A stretch of 64,000 bases of DNA from Apricaphanius iberus (lineage: Eukaryota; Chordata; Actinopteri; Cyprinodontiformes; Aphaniidae): assembly GCA_028564705.1 (NCBI GenBank), contig JAPXFQ010001402.1, positions 310,001 through 374,000 on the forward strand, read 5' to 3'. Below the pieces are notes generated by a model. It made no database searches and was not told the DNA's origin. It saw nothing but the letters and a program-made list of their open reading frames with translations. Of this stretch, positions 22,252-33,476 are shown piece after piece (position 1 is the stretch's first letter; every line of letters begins with the position of its first letter). The position numbers and the translations under genes were made by a program.

Positions 22252-24400
22252 AAGGCATAGGAAGAAGTTCAAGTCTCGGGGAGACACAAATTGATATCTT
22301 GACACATATTTTAATGATTTGAACAAAAATATGTGTTAAATTAACAACACTGCATTTCCAAAGCGTATTCTATTGTATATTATAAAAGATACATTTGTAA
22401 AGGTAAAGAACATGTTAGTGCATTCGATAATTTTTAAGCCATGTGACTTTATTTTTTCCATTTTCAAATAAGTTATAATAAGCAATACCAACGTATGACA
22501 AACAGCAACATGGTTTAACCTATTTTGTGTCATTGTGGACTGGAGCCATGCTCTGAGCCTGCCGAGGGCACTAAAGCTTCTCTCTGCCTCTGAGGATCAG
22601 ACAGAGCCCACCAACAGCAACCTGACCACCCTTTCCACTTGGCCAAACAGTCTTCGTACCTCTACAGGCAGTCCACAAATGATTCCTGCAGCTTCTGCAC
22701 TGTTGCTAAAAGAGTAGTTGTGGCAAAATATAGAAAGCTGAAATGGAAGTGATTCTTTGTTTAACTCTGGGTATTTTTCAACAACTGCAGCATCAGTCTC
22801 TCCACTGAAAAGTATCTCTTCCAACTTTTGCAAAGTCGGTAAGTCAGCCTGGTAATATACCTCACTGTGCTGTCCATCTACAATATCCAGGACTTTAAAA
22901 AATTCCCCCATGTAGTGGTCATTCGCACTTTTAGGCTGATGTGGCTCAGCACCACCGGTGAGGCGTTTTGGGGGCGGTCTGGTCTAAAGACTAAACCACA
23001 GCTGTTGGTCTTTAAACAGAGCTGTGAAACTTGCCTCATCTCTTCTGGCCTTGAGTGAGGTCAAAACAACTTCATTAGCAGCCCTCATTTCAGCAATGCT
23101 TCCAGTTATCTTCTGGAAAGACATGTTCAGGCATTCAAGCTCACAAATCACTTTTGAGGCAAGGATGAGACCCAAAACTGTTCTTCCTTTCCTGAACTAT
23201 CCCAGCAGGCCTTTAGTAGGAGATGCACTTACTGAGGCACCACAAGCCATCTCCTGCAGGCTACCCAGCACTGACCCATACTGTGACAAAACAGATGTGA
23301 TGGTTTTGGTACTGTCCCGTCTCATGGGACACAGGGGTGCACATGATGCATTCTCTGCACGTGCTATTGCCGCATGGATCATCTTAAATTTCCCTGAATG
23401 AGCCAAAAGGACTCAAAGCTGGTTGACCCAATCCAATGAGTCTCTCATCAGAACGGAAGCTAAACAAGCTTTCTGTGTGATTAAATTAGTACATTGGGCT
23501 CCACAATGAATTTAAAGTGCAAGTGGATGGTCTTGTTTAATAAGTGCCTGTGCACCAGCATACTTCTCAGCCATATTTGCCGCCCCCTTATACATTTGAC
23601 CTCGTAAACCATGGCAAGGTAAGTTTAACCTCAGCAGTACATCTTTAACTACTTTAGCAAGTTTTTTTTTCCTGTTGTTTCAGAAAACAGAATACAAACC
23701 AATAAACTCTTCATGGGGCTTCAGGTCATTGTTAACATAATGCAGGCAAATACTTTCTTGTTCTTCCCCTGAAATGTCCTGTTTTCCATCCATAATAACT
23801 GTGTACTGGCAAAAACTGGCAGCTCTGTTATTGTATCAGCTATTCCACTAAAAATATTTTTGTTTATTATAGACAGAATTTCATTATGAATCTTTGGACT
23901 GATTTACTCTTTTTGGGAACTCTGCAGCCATTTGCCTAAAATGATATCGTCATCTGCCTTATCTTTCAAGAGTTGAAAAAAATGACTGTTTTCATCTTCA
24001 TGTCCTCTTAAGGCCTGTCCCTGTCGTGCCAAAATTTTTATTGCACCCACAATTTTTCCAAGACAGTGCCTATTGTCTTCTTGTTGATTTGCCACCGCAC
24101 TGGATAACTGAGCATTTAGTGGGTGATTTTCTTGTGCAGTCACAGAGACAGCAGGATGCTGTGTATTACTTCTTCCGTGTGCTTTAAACTCCTCAATATC
24201 TTTTTTCCTATATTCGAATCCAGGAGTTTTGAAGGCAGGCTCGTATTTTACAGAAAATGGTGTAGGTTTGTTCAGGTAAATTATCTAGATCTACCAAGTG
24301 GTGAAACACCAACTTGTAAAATATGTAGCGTCTTTTCTAAAACACGGACAGCTCTTTTACCAAGTAGTTTACGTCTTGTTTGTTATATTGTTTAAACTTT
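22252..24400 (-). mobile_element. Second hAT transposon remnant
   Basis: It encloses a broken minus-strand hAT transposase. The left side near 22252 ('ggcataggaagaagttcaag', then 'cggggagacacaa') resembles a fish hAT terminus. No clear right end or target duplication was found, so the limits are approximate. Confidence 0.5.
22490..24260 (-). pseudogene. hAT transposase pseudogene (ZMYM/DUF4371 type)
   Basis: Ordered minus-strand pieces are visible. At 24255-24140, 'PGFEYRKKDIEEFKAHGRSN' is a TTF-type zinc-finger remnant. At 24143-23904, 'ILARQGQALRGHEDENSHFF' and 'DDDIILGKWL' are the clearest DUF4371 match. Middle pieces cover 23406-22984. At 22911-22597, 'GEFFKVLDIVDGQHSEVYYQ' leads to 'LPVEVRRLFGQVERVVRLLL'. 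A frame change near 22605 is followed by the C-terminal dimerisation region ending 'MTQNRLNHVAVCH'. At least four breaks separate the pieces. The wording differs from the 1.3-5.0 kb copy, so it is a separate family, and it is not likely to be translated. Confidence 0.8.
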
Positions 24401-25000
24401 ATAGGACCATCCTCTGACCAGCATTCTCAAATCCCCACATCCTCCATTAGACCGTACCTGCAGCTCAGCATGGCCATCTCTTTCTGTCTGACCCACACCA
24501 TTGTGAACATGAACCTCATCTGATCCCTAATATAAGAACAGTGGAAATGAATAAAGTAAAGAAAATTACTGATGGAGGACTAATGCAAAATAAAAACATG
24601 CATATTGTATTATTTACACTTAATCATGTTATGTTTTAACTGTTCCTCTAACCACCAAAGATCTAAAACAGTGTCCCCAACCTATGGGGAACCACAAGCT
24701 ACATTTTCTCTCACCAGTCAGCAGAAAGCTACCAAATGATACAAATATGTTAAACCTAAAAAAACAAAATGACATATCATCTATCCTCCTTCATTGTTCT
24801 ATTCATTAGGCTGTAGCACCTACCTGCAGCTCTTTCTGTCTCACCCTCGCCAGTGAGAAACCTCATCTGATCCTTAATATAAAAAAGTGGACATGAATAA
24901 CGTAAAGAAAATTGTAATAATCTTTGTTGAAAGCCAACACAAACTCGATATATGTACTGAATCTCAAATTTTCATATGATAGCAACACTTACTGATTGTT
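24401..25000. other. No gene recognised; short internal similarity
   Basis: Two nearby stretches share wording: 'cctgcagctc', 'tctttctgtctg/tctca' and 'cctcatctgatcc' followed by 'taatataa', at about 24460-24540 and 24825-24885. This suggests an old duplication of about 365 bp spacing. No protein motif. Confidence 0.4.
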
Positions 25001-25004
25001 ATTT

Positions 25005-26345
25005 CAATGCTCCTAGGGGGTGCTGTGCAGGAATGGTGTGGTTGGAGTCTGCATGATCCGGGCAAAACCTCACGTCAATGACTTATCACAATCTGCTGGG
25101 ATTTCTTACATAGACCAATATCCATGTTTTGGAATTTGGTGCATATCAGTAGAAATTGAGCCAAACGTATTTCTATGGTGTGACGGCAGGCTTTGCCATG
25201 GCGCAAATGCCACACCCTCTTTTGAAAAATCTCAGCACTGGACAAGGTCGTACCCCAGCTTGTTTTCAGTGGCTGACCACAGCCAAATGGTGATTAGGTA
25301 AAAAGAAAAAGTATGGACCGTTCACAGTAAAACATTGCACTTGCTGTTCTAAGGGGGCTGGTCTTAAGTGACATGAGCAGATGAGCCAACGAATGTCTTA
25401 AGAGTTTGTATGTGATGGCAAACATGAAGTTTCATACAGCTGTGACCTTTAATTTTGAAGTTATTACACTTTGTACATTTAATGCGAGAACCCTTACTGT
25501 GAGGACTAGCCATGCCCACCTGCTTTGACGTATAAAACTTTTGATCCCTAACGCCTTAAGTTTCTCCTTGCTTGTTTAGAATTCTGTAAGTCCAAAGGTC
25601 CAGGAGGAGTACAAGGAAATACGACATGTTAAATGGCACAAAATGGCGTGTTTGATTCAAAATAGCTGACTTGCTATTGGGTTTGAACCATGGCTCCACA
25701 AGACTGTTTTTGTAGGTCCTTAGACACTTCATTGGTGTGCTAAATTTAATAGTACTCAAATAAAGTATGGCTTGGGGCTGGTGTTTATAAGGTTTCTAGG
25801 GGGTGCTGTTGAGTAATTAGGCCACGCCCACCCGATATTAGCATGAATATCTCTCCTGAAATGGAATATTATGCATCATATTGAATTTGGTTTTTTTTAG
25901 AAATTAGAGCCAGACATATGGCTATGGGGAGAAGTCCATATGGAGGTGGCACTATATTTAAATACAGAGTTACATTCAGCTGTTTACGGTCACTGTGCAC
26001 CATGTCATGCTGATTAGCTCAAGGGTGTAAATTGTAGCCCTTCCATAGCAAAACATTGCATTTTTGGTTCTGTGGGGGCGGCTTAAGTGATGTCAGCAAT
26101 TGCCCATCTTGGATGGTCAGGGACTTGATGAATATCCACCACAGATTGATTCAGCTCTCCGTGACTTCAAGGCCAAATGGACTGATTTACAAGCTGATCG
26201 GTTTAAACCCTTTAAAATATGTTCTTGCACGCCTGATGTCAATGCAGAAAATCTTGAGTTTTTCGAATTTGTTTAGGCCTCCAAAAAAACAATGTAAATA
26301 AAATAGGCATTTGCAGCGCTTAGCTCTTCATGCCTAATAATAATA
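25005..26345. repeat. Compound dispersed repeat with a 'ctagggggtgct' module
   Basis: 'ctagggggtgctgt' occurs at about 25013 and 25797. 'aaaacattgca' followed by a G-rich motif and 'cttaagtgacatgagca' or its near copy occurs at about 25331 and 26046, a spacing of about 715 bp. The region ends in ATA/AAT-rich sequence. Modules of this kind are widespread in teleosts to my knowledge. Part of an L2-like tail (about 25040-25110) is embedded between modules. No gene is supported. Confidence 0.6.
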
Positions 26346-26734
26346 ATTAAAATAAACAAGGTAAACCAAAAATTAACGGTAATGAATTTGACAAGAAATG
26401 TTTCCGTTAATCACTGTGGAATTCCAGTCATTCCGCTGGAACTCCTTAACCATTGGTAAGACTTATAATTTCCCCAGATCTCCTTTTAAAGCTTGCCCTT
26501 TTGACAATGTTTGATAAAAATCCCCAGTTTATTAGTATATGGGTTTTAGACTTATTTTCAGGCTCTGCTTTTCAGAGCTATTTTTTAGAACAACTTGCCT
26601 TTTTCCATCGGTTTCCAATACTTGCTTAAGGTTCATATAACAATCCCAAAGACATATCTTTGTTTACTCTAATCAATTCTGAATGAGTTCAGATCACTGC
26701 TTGTAAATATACTCAGACTACATATCTAATCAAC

Positions 26735-26995
26735 ATACTATCCTTTCATCCACACAGCTTATCCTCAAGGGGTCCCGTGGGTCTGGTGCCTATCTCCAGT
26801 CATCAATGGGCGAGAGGCAGGGTACACTCTGGACAGGTTGCCAGTCGATCAGAGGGCAACATAGCTACAGACAGGGAAAACACTCACACCTAAGGACAAT
26901 TTAGAGAGACCAATAAACCTGATAGTCATATTTCTGGACTGTATGAGGAAGCCGGAGTACCCGGAGGGAGCCCACGTGTGCACAGCCCCCATCAA
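26735..26995 (+). repeat. Dispersed retroelement-like repeat
   Basis: 'cgagaggcagggtacac', 'tggacaggttgccagtc', 'acaatttagagagacc' and 'ggaagccggagtacccgg' are a recognisable teleost dispersed sequence. A shorter copy lies at 33342-33476. I do not assign it to a named family. Confidence 0.7.
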
Positions 26996-28200
26996 AATTC
27001 CATATCTCCAAAACATATTTGTTCAGCTAGCCGGCTCCTGAATGTGATTTATTTTCCAAGCTGTGGCTCATGGGCCAGAAAAGGATGGCAAGCTCTTTTC
27101 TGTTCAATGAAATGGACAAGACAGACTTCTCCATTCCTCACGTTCTGGTAATCAATTTAGATTTTATTTAGTTTTTACCGTCTGTTTTCATTATCGCTTG
27201 ATCTTAGTTCTAGTTGCCTTATTTAATTTGTGGTGATCAATGATTTTGTTAAGATCTGTTTACTAGTACAGCTGAAGTACTAAAGCCAAAGCCTGTCAAT
27301 AAAGTTCCCAAACAACTACAGCTGCTCTTTAAATTGCAAGTAGGTACTCTAACCCCATTCTTAGTTGTTCTTACGTACAATTTTACTCTTTTTTACTCTA
27401 TCTTGACCTTTTTGACTCATGCTGGAATGTACGAAAATGTATTGTGTTCCTGGTTTTTCCTTCTAAATTTTAAGATGGATTATTTCTCTCTTTAAGAGGA
27501 ACAAACATATGCTTTTGCTCATAATAAATAAAAAAAAATATTTAAAAAATCATACAATGTTATTTCCTGTGAATATTTTTTTAACAATCTGTCCCTCACA
27601 GTTGAAGTGTACCTATGATGTAAAATTACACATCCCTCATCTTTTTGTTTTGGGCAATTTGCACCGTTGCTGGCTGCCAACTACCTTTTTGTGCACTGTA
27701 GGTGGGTTTTTGGTCACGTGAATTAGCTCTCTAAAATGAGTGCGTGCAGGTTGAAGCAGTTTGATCTATGACTGAATAATTAATTGTCATGGCTGTGCAA
27801 GAGGGTGCTATGTTTGTATGGTGACTATTTAGATTCAGTAATGTACAGACTGATTTAATATTCAGTAGGCTATGCGAAGCCTGTGTGGTTATGACTATGC
27901 TACCAAATCTAAAACTGTTAGATCCAGACGATCAACAGAAATATTGAACAATTAAAATGCTTAATCACACATTTCTTACCTTGTTTATCTACCTTGCACG
28001 TCAATTCGGATCCTTCTTTTCTGTATGTACTGTACTCATTACAAGGGAGGGTATCAATCATACATTGGTTCGTTTTGTATTGTTCACCGTTCATTGCGGT
28101 AACTGCCGTTTCCACAGCCAACCACAACACAATGAGTATGCACATTCATGAGTATGCGCATTCATGAGCATGCACACTCACGATACCGATATGGCTTATT
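26996..28200. other. No gene recognised
   Basis: AT-rich sequence, short open frames only. Near 28135-28175 'gcattcatgagtatgc' recurs in two or three slightly varied copies, a very short tandem repeat. Confidence 0.3.
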
Positions 28201-28447
28201 GGGATCACATGGACTTTACATGGGTTTTACCATTTTTTTTTTCTATGTAGCTTTTATATGGAAAATATAATGTATCACATGTGGTTTACATGTTATCCCT
28301 GACTGTCACATGTGAATGCCCAGGGGTTTCATAGTCTATTACCATAAAAATGTTCAAAATTTACACGGGGAATGTCCAAAATGCAGTTGGTCACATGTTC
28401 CTTAACATATTTTCACATGTATAGTTAACATGTGATTGTGCCCATGT
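28201..28447. repeat. CACATGT-rich stretch, probable MITE fragment
   Basis: The motif CACATG or its extended form recurs about six times in 250 bp, in both orientations because it is nearly palindromic (for example 28205, 28275, 28305, 28391, 28415). It ends where the LINE copy starts. This may be a non-autonomous DNA element, but its ends are not clear. Confidence 0.4.
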
Positions 28448-29461
28448 GGAATTAAAAGCCTTCATTTGATCCAAAATGCTGCAGCAAGAGTCTGATGAAT
28501 ATTAAAAAGAGAGATCACATTTCTCCTGTTTCGGCATCTCTCCACTGGCTCCCTGCTAAATCCAGATTAGAGTTTAAGATCCTCCTCCTTACTTATAAAG
28601 CCCTTAATAATCAAGCTCCATCCTACAACAGAGACCTGATTATTCCATATATATTTCTAACAGAGCACTTTGTTCTCAGTATGCAGCTCTACTGGTAGTT
28701 CCTTGGATTTCTAAAAGTAGAATGGGAGGCAGATCTTTTAGTTATCAGGCTCCTCTCCTGTGGAACCAGCTCCCAGTTTTAGTCAGTGAGGCAGACACTC
28801 TGTTTGTTTTCAAGACTAGGCTTAAAACCTTCCTTTTTGATAAAGCTTATAGTTAGTGGCTTAGGTTATCCTTGCTATTTTTGTAGTTATGCTGCTACAG
28901 GCTTAGACTGTTTCTTCTCTCTTCTACTTTTTTCTTCTACCACTCTCCAGATATATTTTTTCTGCTGTTATTGTGATTGTTAACCCAGTTTTATATCAGT
29001 TTTTTTCCCCCATAGAAGCTCCACATGGTCTGGTACCCTGCTCAACTATAATGCCCCCTGCTGGATGGAGAACATTGGTCCAGATGATGCTCAAAGTCAC
29101 CGAGCATCCTCCATGCTGTCTCTTCTCTGTCTTCTCAGAACCTCAGACGGTCATGGCAGATGACCGCTTGTATTGAGCCAGGTTCCGCTGGAGGTTTCTT
29201 CCTGTTAAAGGGGAGTTTTTCCTCTCCACTGTCGCTACATGCTTGCTCAGTATGAGAGGTTGCTGAGGAATAGCTGTGGTTCGAGTATGCATGATCCGGG
29301 CACAACCTCCCGTCGATGACTCATCGCAATCTACTGGGATTCCTTGCATAGAAAACTTTTAACTGATTGGAATGTTTGTGTAATTGTACTGATACGACTT
29401 TTGTTGTAAAGTGCCTTGAGATGACATTTGCGCTATATAAATAAAAGTGAATTGAATTAAT
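28448..29461 (+). mobile_element. L2-like LINE, 3' end (third copy of the gaattg-tailed family)
   Basis: It starts in the ORF2 C-terminus ('LIQNAAARV', then 'RDHISPVSASLHWLPAKSR' at 28510-28570) and breaks off in frame near 28698. The 3' untranslated part contains 'cctctccactgtcgctacat', 'gcatgatccgggcacaacc', 'gtgccttgagatgacatt' and 'gcgctatataaataaaag', then a degenerate gaattg tail. No RT active site is included. It closely resembles 17815-19063 and, inverted, 2633-2880. Confidence 0.85.
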
Positions 29462-30265
29462 TTGAAATCCATGTTTGTTTGTTTTTAAAGGAAGGTGATT
29501 AAAGCACAGTTGGTGTGTGCTCATTGCTGTCTTTCTTTAAATTTCCCACAGGCCATTACATTTTGATAACATTTTCTACACATTTTATTATATAATACCA
29601 GATTTATTTTTGTCTTTGTGCCATAAATGCACAGAGAAAATGTGCAGGGTGCGGAAGAATGTACAGTGCTACACTGATTGGGGCAGTGGTAAGACATAAA
29701 GGCACTAGGTGCAACAGAAGCGCTTCTGTTTCTGTTCTCTTTCCCCTTTTCTGTACATGCATTAAAAAAAATCAGAAATAATGAAAAGAATACATTTGCA
29801 ATAAAACTGATCCAGCAAAACTGTCCTTCTTGATAATCATCCCCAATGGAGCAGCCAGACTTGTAAAAATGATGGCAAATAATGGTGTGCTGTTTTTTTT
29901 TTTTTTTACAAAACTGACAGATATTTGTGGAGAGCGCTAGGTACATGCACTTTATATAAAAATACTGTTAAGATCTCAATTTCACACAAAGAGAGTTTAG
30001 CCAAAAGAAAAAAAAAAGCTAATTAATTTGAACTTCATTGCAGATCACCACACTGAGGAGGCTTATTGGTATTTCACCATGTACACATTGCAGCAGGGAC
30101 ATTGAAAAGCACAATTTCTGCTAGGTCAGGATCTCTGGAGATTTTCTAAAGTGAAAAAAGGACTGAAGAATTGCACATGTACTGTAAGTGGTCAGTACCT
30201 TTCCAAGTCCTCTCGAGAGCAAAAGGAAATGTGTTATGACAGTTTATTTTCTTGACAGCACAGAT
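29462..30265. other. No gene recognised
   Basis: A minus-strand frame at 29521-29946 (141 codons) has no motif and runs through AT-rich DNA. I regard it as chance. Nothing else supported. Confidence 0.3.
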
Positions 30266-30267
30266 TT

Positions 30268-30390
30268 ACAGTACCGAACAAAAGTACTCAGACCCTTGGA
30301 ACCTTTTCTGACTTTGTCACCTTCGTATAGTTTAGTTAGATTTTATTTGATATCAACACAAAGTTGAACAGTGATTCACTAGCAATGACC
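30268..30390. mobile_element. Tc1/mariner terminal-repeat fragment
   Basis: 'tacagtaccgaacaaaagta' followed by 'ctcagacccttggaacc' strongly recalls the outer end of a Tc1-type element, next to a TA. No transposase or second end follows. Confidence 0.5.
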
Positions 30391-31210
30391 ACACTACAGA
30401 TTCAGAATTTAACAGTTTATTGAAACTATGGAGGATTGAATGGTCTGGGGAGAGGTGTCCCCCACACTGGAAAGACTCAGTGTGGGGGTGCAGTCTTCAG
30501 GAAATTGTCTATCCGAGCCTGCTCAAGACCCTCCAAATGGAACCTGAAAGAGAGAGATGTTACAAGAGGTGGTACAGGAGTGAACTGGAGTGCAGAACGG
30601 GGAGGCAGCACCCGATGGATGCTGCGTAGAAAGGGGCGGGTCGGCAGTACCCAGAGGGACGGGAAGGGAGGGGTGAAATTGAACGACAAGGACGACAGAT
30701 GAGAAGCAGGCAGGGTTTATATGTGTATCGCAGCGTGATTGGAGACGTGAAGAAGGCCCAGGTGAGTTGAGGTAAGACTGATTAAGAAGTATGAAACGGG
30801 TTTGAGGTGTGGTCCTGCTCCTGAACCTTTAGTTAACCTTTAACTTCATAATGGAATGACCATTATGCACTTTAATTTACCTGTATATTTTTTGAGGAGA
30901 AAAAAAATTATTCTGTACATTTGTATTCATCCGTCTGTGAGTCTATGTATAGTTTGTGAAACAACCTTCTGCTGTAATTACCGCTGCCTTTTTTGGCTCG
31001 TCAGCTTTATAGATCTAGGCACTGAAACGTTTGCCTTGTTCTTCATTAATCAATAGCTCCAGTTCATTCAAATAAGACTATATGTGAACATCAGTTTTTC
31101 TGTCCTGCTGCAAGTTTTTCAGATTTACACATTGGCTTTGGCTAAACCAGGAGTTTCCAACTCCAGTCCTCCAGAGACACTGCCCTGAATCTTTTAGCTG
31201 CATCTCTGTT
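30391..31210. other. No gene recognised
   Basis: GC-richer DNA at 30420-30720 keeps overlapping frames open on both strands (about 70-88 codons) without motifs. The rest is AT-rich. Confidence 0.3.
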
Positions 31211-31214
31211 AAAG

Positions 31215-31475
31215 TGATTAAAGCCTAAAGACTGAACTTATATAGTGCTTTTCTAGTCATACTGTCCACTCAAAGCGCTTTACATTGAAGCCACATTCAC
31301 CCAATCACACTCACATTCATACACCGATAGCCAACATGGCTCGGTAGGACGATGTTTTTGGGGTTAAGTGCCTTGCCCAGGTGCACATCGACATGTGACT
31401 GGAGGAAGCTTGAATCTAACCTACGACGCTCCGATTGCAAGCCAACTACTCTATCACTGAGCCACAGTTGTCTGT
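31215..31475. repeat. Dispersed repeat ('gtgccttgcccaggtgcac' type)
   Basis: 'caaagcgctttacattgaag', 'acattcacccaatcacac', 'gtgccttgcccagg' and a terminal 'ctatcactgagccaca' follow a consensus seen widely in teleosts. It is probably a retroelement 3' end or SINE-like repeat. No open frame. Confidence 0.6.
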
Positions 31476-31498
31476 TATCTGAAGGTAATATATAGCTC

Positions 31499-31870
31499 AG
31501 GCCATGTACACACGTAGCCAGTTTAAAACGAAAACAAAAATTGTCCTTGGCGCCTTAAAAAAAAAAAACGCAATTCCCACATAAATGCGTTTTTCAGCAC
31601 GTGCAAGACGTGGCAAACCTGTAGGTGGCAGTAGTTTTGCCAAATTCTCAGAGTAACTTTCTATCCTCTAACTTCAGCATGCAGCAGAGCTTGTAAAAGC
31701 AAGCGAGCAAAACACGCTTTGACAGTTTGACAGTCTGAGGGCATAAATGCTGTTTTTGAGAGTAAACAGGTCGCAAAAGTGATGTTTGAGCATTTTTTGT
31801 CGCGGATAGTGATGTCACGGCTCTTAAAACTGTTTTGATCCGTCCAAATGCTGATATTGAAAACAGAGAA
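31499..31870. mobile_element. Short non-autonomous element, copy 1 (hAT MITE-like)
   Basis: It begins 'caggccatgtacacacgtag' and contains 'acctgtaggtggcagta', 'cagagtaactttcta' and 'gcggatagtgatgtcac'. The same phrases in the same order occur at 48285-48600. The CAG start suggests hAT but the other end is not located. Confidence 0.5.
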
Positions 31871-32099
31871 AATGCAGATTGTTTTTGGTGTCGAATATCT
31901 GTGTTTACATGTAGATGACAGGCCAAAATGTGGAAAAATGTTATGAGATACTCAGCTACGTGAGGACAAGGCATCTGTACCACAACCATAATGAAGAGGA
32001 AATTTTATCATACGAATGAAGTGTGTTGATGCAGGGATGTTTCTAGAAGCTGCATGATAGTAGCTCTTGAAGACGGGAGTTGGAGACTCCTGAACCAGA

Positions 32100-33341
32100 C
32101 CATACCTGTCATGTTTTCAGGTAAATTTCTACCAACATCCAAGAATATTCTCAGTAGACGAGAATAAAAATGTAAAAGGTATATTGCTAAAAGAGATATA
32201 TAATGTATAATGTATATATATAATGTATAATGTTCACCGGACCATTGTCTCGGTCCGGTGAGAGGTTGGGAGTTCTAACAGACAGGAACCTCACAAGGAT
32301 AGGTTGTTGATTCTGTAGAATTCCGCAGAGAAGGAGATAAGGATAAGGATATTTTTGTCTCCATTGGAGTTTTAACACATTTATTTCAATGGTACAGGAA
32401 GCCCTGTTGGCCTAATGCTCAGTCCCACAAACATTGTGTGTCTCTGTCTGCTGTGTCTCCCTGTCTGTTTGTGTGTGTTATATCAGAGCTACTTTAGCCA
32501 TAACAAATAACAGAGGAGACATTCAGTTACACCAGTGTGGGTATAAGGTCCATGATTCTTCAACTTATTCTCCAGCATTATGCAATATTCCCCAGCTGCC
32601 TTTACTGTTAATTACTAATCACTAAATAGAACTAAACTAGATAGAACTACTAATAGAACTACTCTTGAAATAATGTTTCCACTGCAGTCCTTCCCTTTTT
32701 TAAACACATGAAAACCAAATTATTTCAAGATGTTAATACATTGTCTAATGGGTGTGGGAGAGAGCCAAACCCCCCCCCCCCCCAAAAAATAAATAAATAA
32801 AAAAATTAATTCACATTCAGAGATTACTCATGCTGGCCATAGGAATTGGCTCATAGTAATCAGGATATTGTCCATTTAGATGACTTTGAGATGTAACGTA
32901 TTGTCAGAACCTGAAAAAAAAAACTAAACTGGGGTCTTTTACTATGTTTAAGCCACTTGTGGTGTTTGTTCTTTGTTCACCACTCAGGTCATTTTGATGG
33001 TATAAAGACATTCTGATAACCTCCCTACCTCTTCCGGACAGCCACACTTCATCTCGCCATCTGCTAGAACTGTAAAAGAAATCCAACAGAGAGAGATGCT
33101 TTGTAGCTTCTTTAGCGCATCTCGATGAGATTTTAAATATTGACTCGACGTGCAACTGTGTTCTCTTCCCTAGATTTTTGGTTCTAGGTCATTGTCGTGA
33201 GCCCCAAGGTCCCCCTCTGGTCCCTTTCAGCTTCTGCACCAAGTGGCCCCTGCTACTTCTGAGTTTTTCCTGAAGGGGAGGATCATCAGTCAGGAGACCT
33301 CCATTTCTGGAGGACCATGATGTGCTCCTCAAGCCTTAGTG
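32100..33341. other. No gene recognised; C run at 32770-32783
   Basis: Contains a short 'ataatgtat' reiteration near 32200-32235 and a run of 14 or more C followed by A-rich sequence near 32770. Open frames below 85 codons, no motif. Confidence 0.3.
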
Positions 33342-33476
33342 TGAGTCTATCCATCTATCCATTTTCTGAACCGCTTAATCCTCAAGGGGTCGTGGCGGGG
33401 CTGGTGCCTATCTCAAGCTGTCAACGGGCAAGAGGCAGGGTACACCCAGGACAGTTTGCCAGACCATCGCAGGTTA
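33342..33476 (+). repeat. Short copy of the 26.7-kb dispersed repeat
   Basis: 'ccgcttaatcctcaagggg', 'ctggtgcctatctc' and 'gcaagaggcagggtacacc' match 26755-26850. It stops at 'ccagaccatcgcagg', so it is shorter than the other copy. Confidence 0.7.

Noticed and set aside
22535..24260. Domesticated ZMYM- or ZNF862-like host gene
   Set aside because: Multiple frame breaks within short distance and no splice-consistent exon structure.
29521..29946. 141-codon minus-strand frame with several Cys
   Set aside because: No family motif, AT-rich, arbitrary start, overlaps poly-A/T runs.
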